Source: Sipunculus nudus
Lineage: Eukaryota; Annelida; Sipuncula; Golfingiida; Sipunculidae
NCBI GenBank assembly: GCA_026874595.1
Contig: CM049314.1
Location: 53,181,812-53,245,811, forward strand
DNA length: 64,000 bases
Reading direction: 5' to 3'
Made by a program: the position numbers and the translations under genes. This document shows positions 61,314 to 64,000 of the stretch, piece after piece; position 1 is the first letter of the stretch, and every line of letters starts with the position of its first letter. The notes beneath the pieces are model-generated. The model made no database searches and had not been told where the DNA came from. It worked only from the letters and a program-made list of their open reading frames with translations.

Positions 61314-61569
61314 CTATATTGCCTTACCCTTCCTGAGCCCTGCTGGTGGTGACCTTAAGCTCGCGCTACTGGAGGTCTCTGGTGGGTACTCGTGCCTGCC
61401 TTCGTTTATAAAATTGACCTCCACCCCATTAGTCCGCCGCACGCGACCAACGAGGTCATCGTCTGATACATTCTCATTGGATAATAGGAAGTATGTTGCC
61501 ATGTTACCGTGACCTCTGACCTCAATAATACCTCTCTTCTCGATGCGATAACCTTTGTTCTGCACAGAT
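61314..61569 (-). CDS. Class III nucleotidyl cyclase, last coding exon (probable adenylyl cyclase)
   Basis: The minus-strand acceptor CATTTTTTTTAG opens SVQNKGYRIEKRGIIEVRGH then GNMATYFLLSNENVSDDDLV and runs to TAG at 61314-61316, 84 codons. GYxxExRGxIxVKGKGxMxTYFL is the C-terminal strand pair of the C2 catalytic domain in membrane adenylyl cyclases. TYFL rather than TYWL favours an adenylyl over a receptor guanylyl cyclase. These enzymes make cAMP from ATP at the plasma membrane. Notably the usual KGKG reads RGHG here. A serine/proline-rich tail of about 45 residues follows, ending LRKGKAI. Earlier exons must lie to the right, outside the window or unrecognised; the isoform cannot be told. 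Confidence 0.75.
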
Positions 61570-61672
61570 CTAAAAAAAATGATGTAAAGCTAATTTCAAG
61601 AATACTTCTACCTAAGACCAACATTCATTTACTATAAAAAAAAGTCCGAATGCGAACAGCTCAGACTTAATA

Positions 61673-62237
61673 AAGCCGGCAAAATACGAGGCGATATGTC
61701 GCGCGACAAGTCGCAGAACAGGCTTGTTCCGCGACAAGTCGCGCCGTGTACGGGGGTTAGTCGCACGTTTTCATGAGTTTCGCGACATGTCGCAGAAGAA
61801 GGAACATGTTTCTTTTTCCTGCGACTTGTCGCGCGACATCAGGCCAAGTGTTGGGAAAAGCCAACGAATATATAAGGATTGCTCATGTTATCCTGTGATA
61901 ATGTGACCGTCCATGGTTTCACTGTGTCTGATGAGGGTGCTATGTGTTTGTGCGGTCAACAGGAAACTCAGAAGAAGCTGTGTAGCTATCCCAGAATACC
62001 TATACCTATTTTTCTTATATATATATATATATTAATAAAGAGTATATCCTAGGCAGAATACATTTTTCGTCAATCGCAATAATATTGATAAATATAAGGT
62101 TATTTGGTTGAAACCTGGAAGATATGTTTGATGCCTGTAGTTTTTATCATAGCTTTGCAGGACTTGTTGCAGAACATCTCGCTGCGTGTATGGACTGTTC
62201 ATGTTGCGCGACATGTCGCCTCGTGTATGGCCGGCTT
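61673..62237. mobile_element. MITE with long inverted ends and GCGACATGTCGC palindromes
   Basis: The left end AAGCCGGC (61673-61680), AAAATACGAGGCGATATGTC and GCGCGACA is inverted at the right: TGTTGCGCGACATGTCGCCT then CGTGTATGGCCGGCTT (to 62237), about 34 bp of inverted repeat. Inside are GCGACAAGTCGC and GCGACATGTCGC palindromes in both orientations, concentrated at 61,690-61,840. No transposase is present. It sits upstream of the cyclase exon, in an intron of that gene if the gene continues rightward. A target duplication could not be fixed. Confidence 0.7.
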
Positions 62238-63105
62238 AAAGACAGGAACCTTCATGACATGAAAACAGAACCTAACCGGAGGGTAATAAAACCTCGGAGA
62301 ATCTAGCCGGAAAGACGGTAACACTTTTTGCCGTGGGCTAATGGACCTGACCTTAAACCCCAACAGGACGTTAGTTCTTGGTATTTTCATATTCTCCAGG
62401 TGTTGAAATTTATAAAATATTAATCTTAACAACAACAAAATCTTTTACATTCACCTTTTTGACGCTGTATCTGTTATGTTCGTTTTGTCTGTTTCTATGA
62501 ATGTGCGTGAAGATGTGTAGGCCTACTTCGTCACACTTTGTGCATGTATGTGACGTCATAGATTATGGGGAATGAAGCAGCTGGTGCCGTTGAAAGTTTA
62601 AAGTCAGAAGTGTCTTCGTTATAAGTGCTATATTTCCCCACGTAGACCCAAATGCATAACATTATTTTTGTGATTTATAGCATGTCAATTTGCGTTACAA
62701 TTACAACGAAGTAAAACAAAATCGGGGGAGCGGTAACTCTTTTGTGCGTAACATTTGAAACTGGGAATAGAAATACAAAACCTGCCATTGGAACGTCTGT
62801 TTAATTGGTTTTCAAATGATATCAGACATGGTGACCTTGACAAACAAAGAGGCAACAATGACATATATGATATGTTTTAATTTTTCTTCACCGAATCGCT
62901 TGTCTTTTACAAAGGCTTCTTAAACTCGCTTCATATCAGACACGTAAAGCAGTTTGTACAGTAAAGGACAGATAAGATTATATGGATTATATTTGTGTCA
63001 TTTGCTTGCTTACTTCACTTTTACCGGCGGTAGTAAATAAGGAAGTAAAACCCTATGTAGCGGGCCTTGTGTAAAGTAAAATGGAAGAAGGGGTGATACT
63101 AATAC
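62238..63105. other. No gene seen
   Basis: AT-rich sequence with one perfect TGACGTCA octamer at 62551-62558. No cyclase-like exon was found on the minus strand. Confidence 0.5.
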
Positions 63106-63109
63106 TCTA

Positions 63110-63215
63110 CTTACTGGTGTGGTTTGACTTACTGGTATGTGGTTTGACTTACTGGTATGTGGTTTGACTTACTGGTATATGGTTTGACTTACTGGTATGT
63201 GGTTTGACTTATTGG
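63110..63215. repeat. 20-bp tandem repeat, 5 copies
   Basis: Units of GGTTTGACTTACTGGTATGT with TGTG/ATAT variants, followed by the 63,223 repeat end. Confidence 0.9.
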
Positions 63216-63222
63216 TGTCAGG

Positions 63223-63255
63223 AGCGTAGCCAGGATCGAGGGAGGGGAGGGGGCC
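63223..63255. repeat. GCGTAGCCAGGATCGAGGGA repeat, copy 2
   Basis: Nearly identical to 39,462-39,493. It lies between the 20-bp tandem repeat and the (AT)n tract at 63,283-63,362. Confidence 0.7.
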
Positions 63256-63279
63256 GAAATATTTGGCAAAGGCAATTGA

Positions 63280-63282
<3 letters not shown>

Positions 63283-63347
<65 letters not shown>

Positions 63348-63362
63348 ATATATATATATACC
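63283..63362. repeat. (AT)n microsatellite
   Basis: About 80 bp of alternating AT with one ACCAT interruption. Confidence 0.95.
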
Positions 63363-64000
63363 TCATAATACTTACAAACAAGGTACTTATGTTTGATTCC
63401 AATAAGAAATATCAGTTAAACATAATGAATAATTAGATAAAATTTCAGCAAATGCAGAATAAACTTATCTGTAGGATCCTGCTATTTGGTGAAAATCAAG
63501 TACTTAATATATGATTGTCAAACTAATACTTTGACATGACTGTCATATAAAAAACACTGTAGGTTTTTTAGGTTTTGTGTTGTATATGAAACATTTACAG
63601 ATAGACACAGGTTGACAAAGAGGACTGACAACTTTATTTCACTATCTGCTGAGGCAGGGGAATAAAGATTTTACGTTTTTATTAAGCCCTTTTTTCAGCA
63701 TGTCTATTTTGGTAGGAAATAACGATATATATAATGAATGATTTTTTTAATATTGAAGTTTTCAGTTTTATCAATTTGATAAATTGGCAATTAAAAAATC
63801 TGCAAATATAAGTAAATTAAGAATTTTAAGCTACTCAATATTTTTCCTAAGTTAGGTCGTGGTGAATTATGCATACACATATATTTTACTATTTTTTAAT
63901 CATAAAATGCTTTAACTAAATTTAAAAGAGATTTTTCGGAAAGATGAAAACACTAATAAATGACATCTTCTTGACTATTCCTAGGATCACTATTCCCACA
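63363..64000. other. AT-rich, no gene seen
   Basis: No ORF, exon or repeat I can support up to the window edge. Confidence 0.5.

Overview
This is eukaryotic nuclear DNA, most likely from a marine lophotrochozoan and probably a mollusc. The reasons are spliced genes with GT-AG introns, AT-rich non-coding sequence, long (AT)n tracts, tRNA-headed SINE and non-LTR retrotransposon remnants, and many Helitron/Helentron-like repeats with internal minisatellites. The phylum call is an inference; no species can be named from the sequence alone. Only two coding regions have recognisable families.

Region 1 (1-14,050, + strand) holds the last seven coding exons of HELLS (LSH/SMARCA6), the SNF2-family chromatin-remodelling ATPase linked to DNA methylation. 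They encode 386 residues covering the C-terminal helicase lobe (motifs IV-VI) and the C-terminal tail. The introns hold three unrelated minisatellites (periods 41, about 34 and about 26 bp) and several copies of a modular repeat built around the palindrome GGTGGCGCCACC.

Region 2 (14-31 kb) is mostly mobile DNA. It contains nested Helentron-like elements, a hAT-like element, a 53-bp minisatellite, a recent 183-bp tandem duplication and a decayed reverse-transcriptase remnant. One small minus-strand gene at 23.2-23.7 kb looks like a secreted, dibasic-processed peptide precursor of unknown family.

Region 3 (31-45 kb) is AT-rich with no recognised gene. It has a few weak candidate first exons, a CpG-rich promoter-like patch at 36.9-37.4 kb, a hAT-like TIR element, a solo-LTR-like element and a tRNA-derived SINE.

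Region 4 (45.3-57.8 kb) is the most unusual part. Two copies of one Helitron-like family end in a hairpin plus CTAG. One is intact. The other is split by about 1.6 kb that carries splice-like sites and a 78-codon exon-like ORF, and it is followed at once by about 118 copies of a 66-bp satellite with higher-order structure. A single founder-like 66-bp unit sits just upstream of the intact copy.

Region 5 (57.8-64 kb) carries the last coding exon of a class III nucleotidyl cyclase on the minus strand (probably a membrane adenylyl cyclase). Its upstream intron holds a MITE made of GCGACATGTCGC palindromes. HELLS, the peptide gene and the cyclase look unrelated in function. What links the window is repeated invasion by rolling-circle-type elements and minisatellite growth at or near them.
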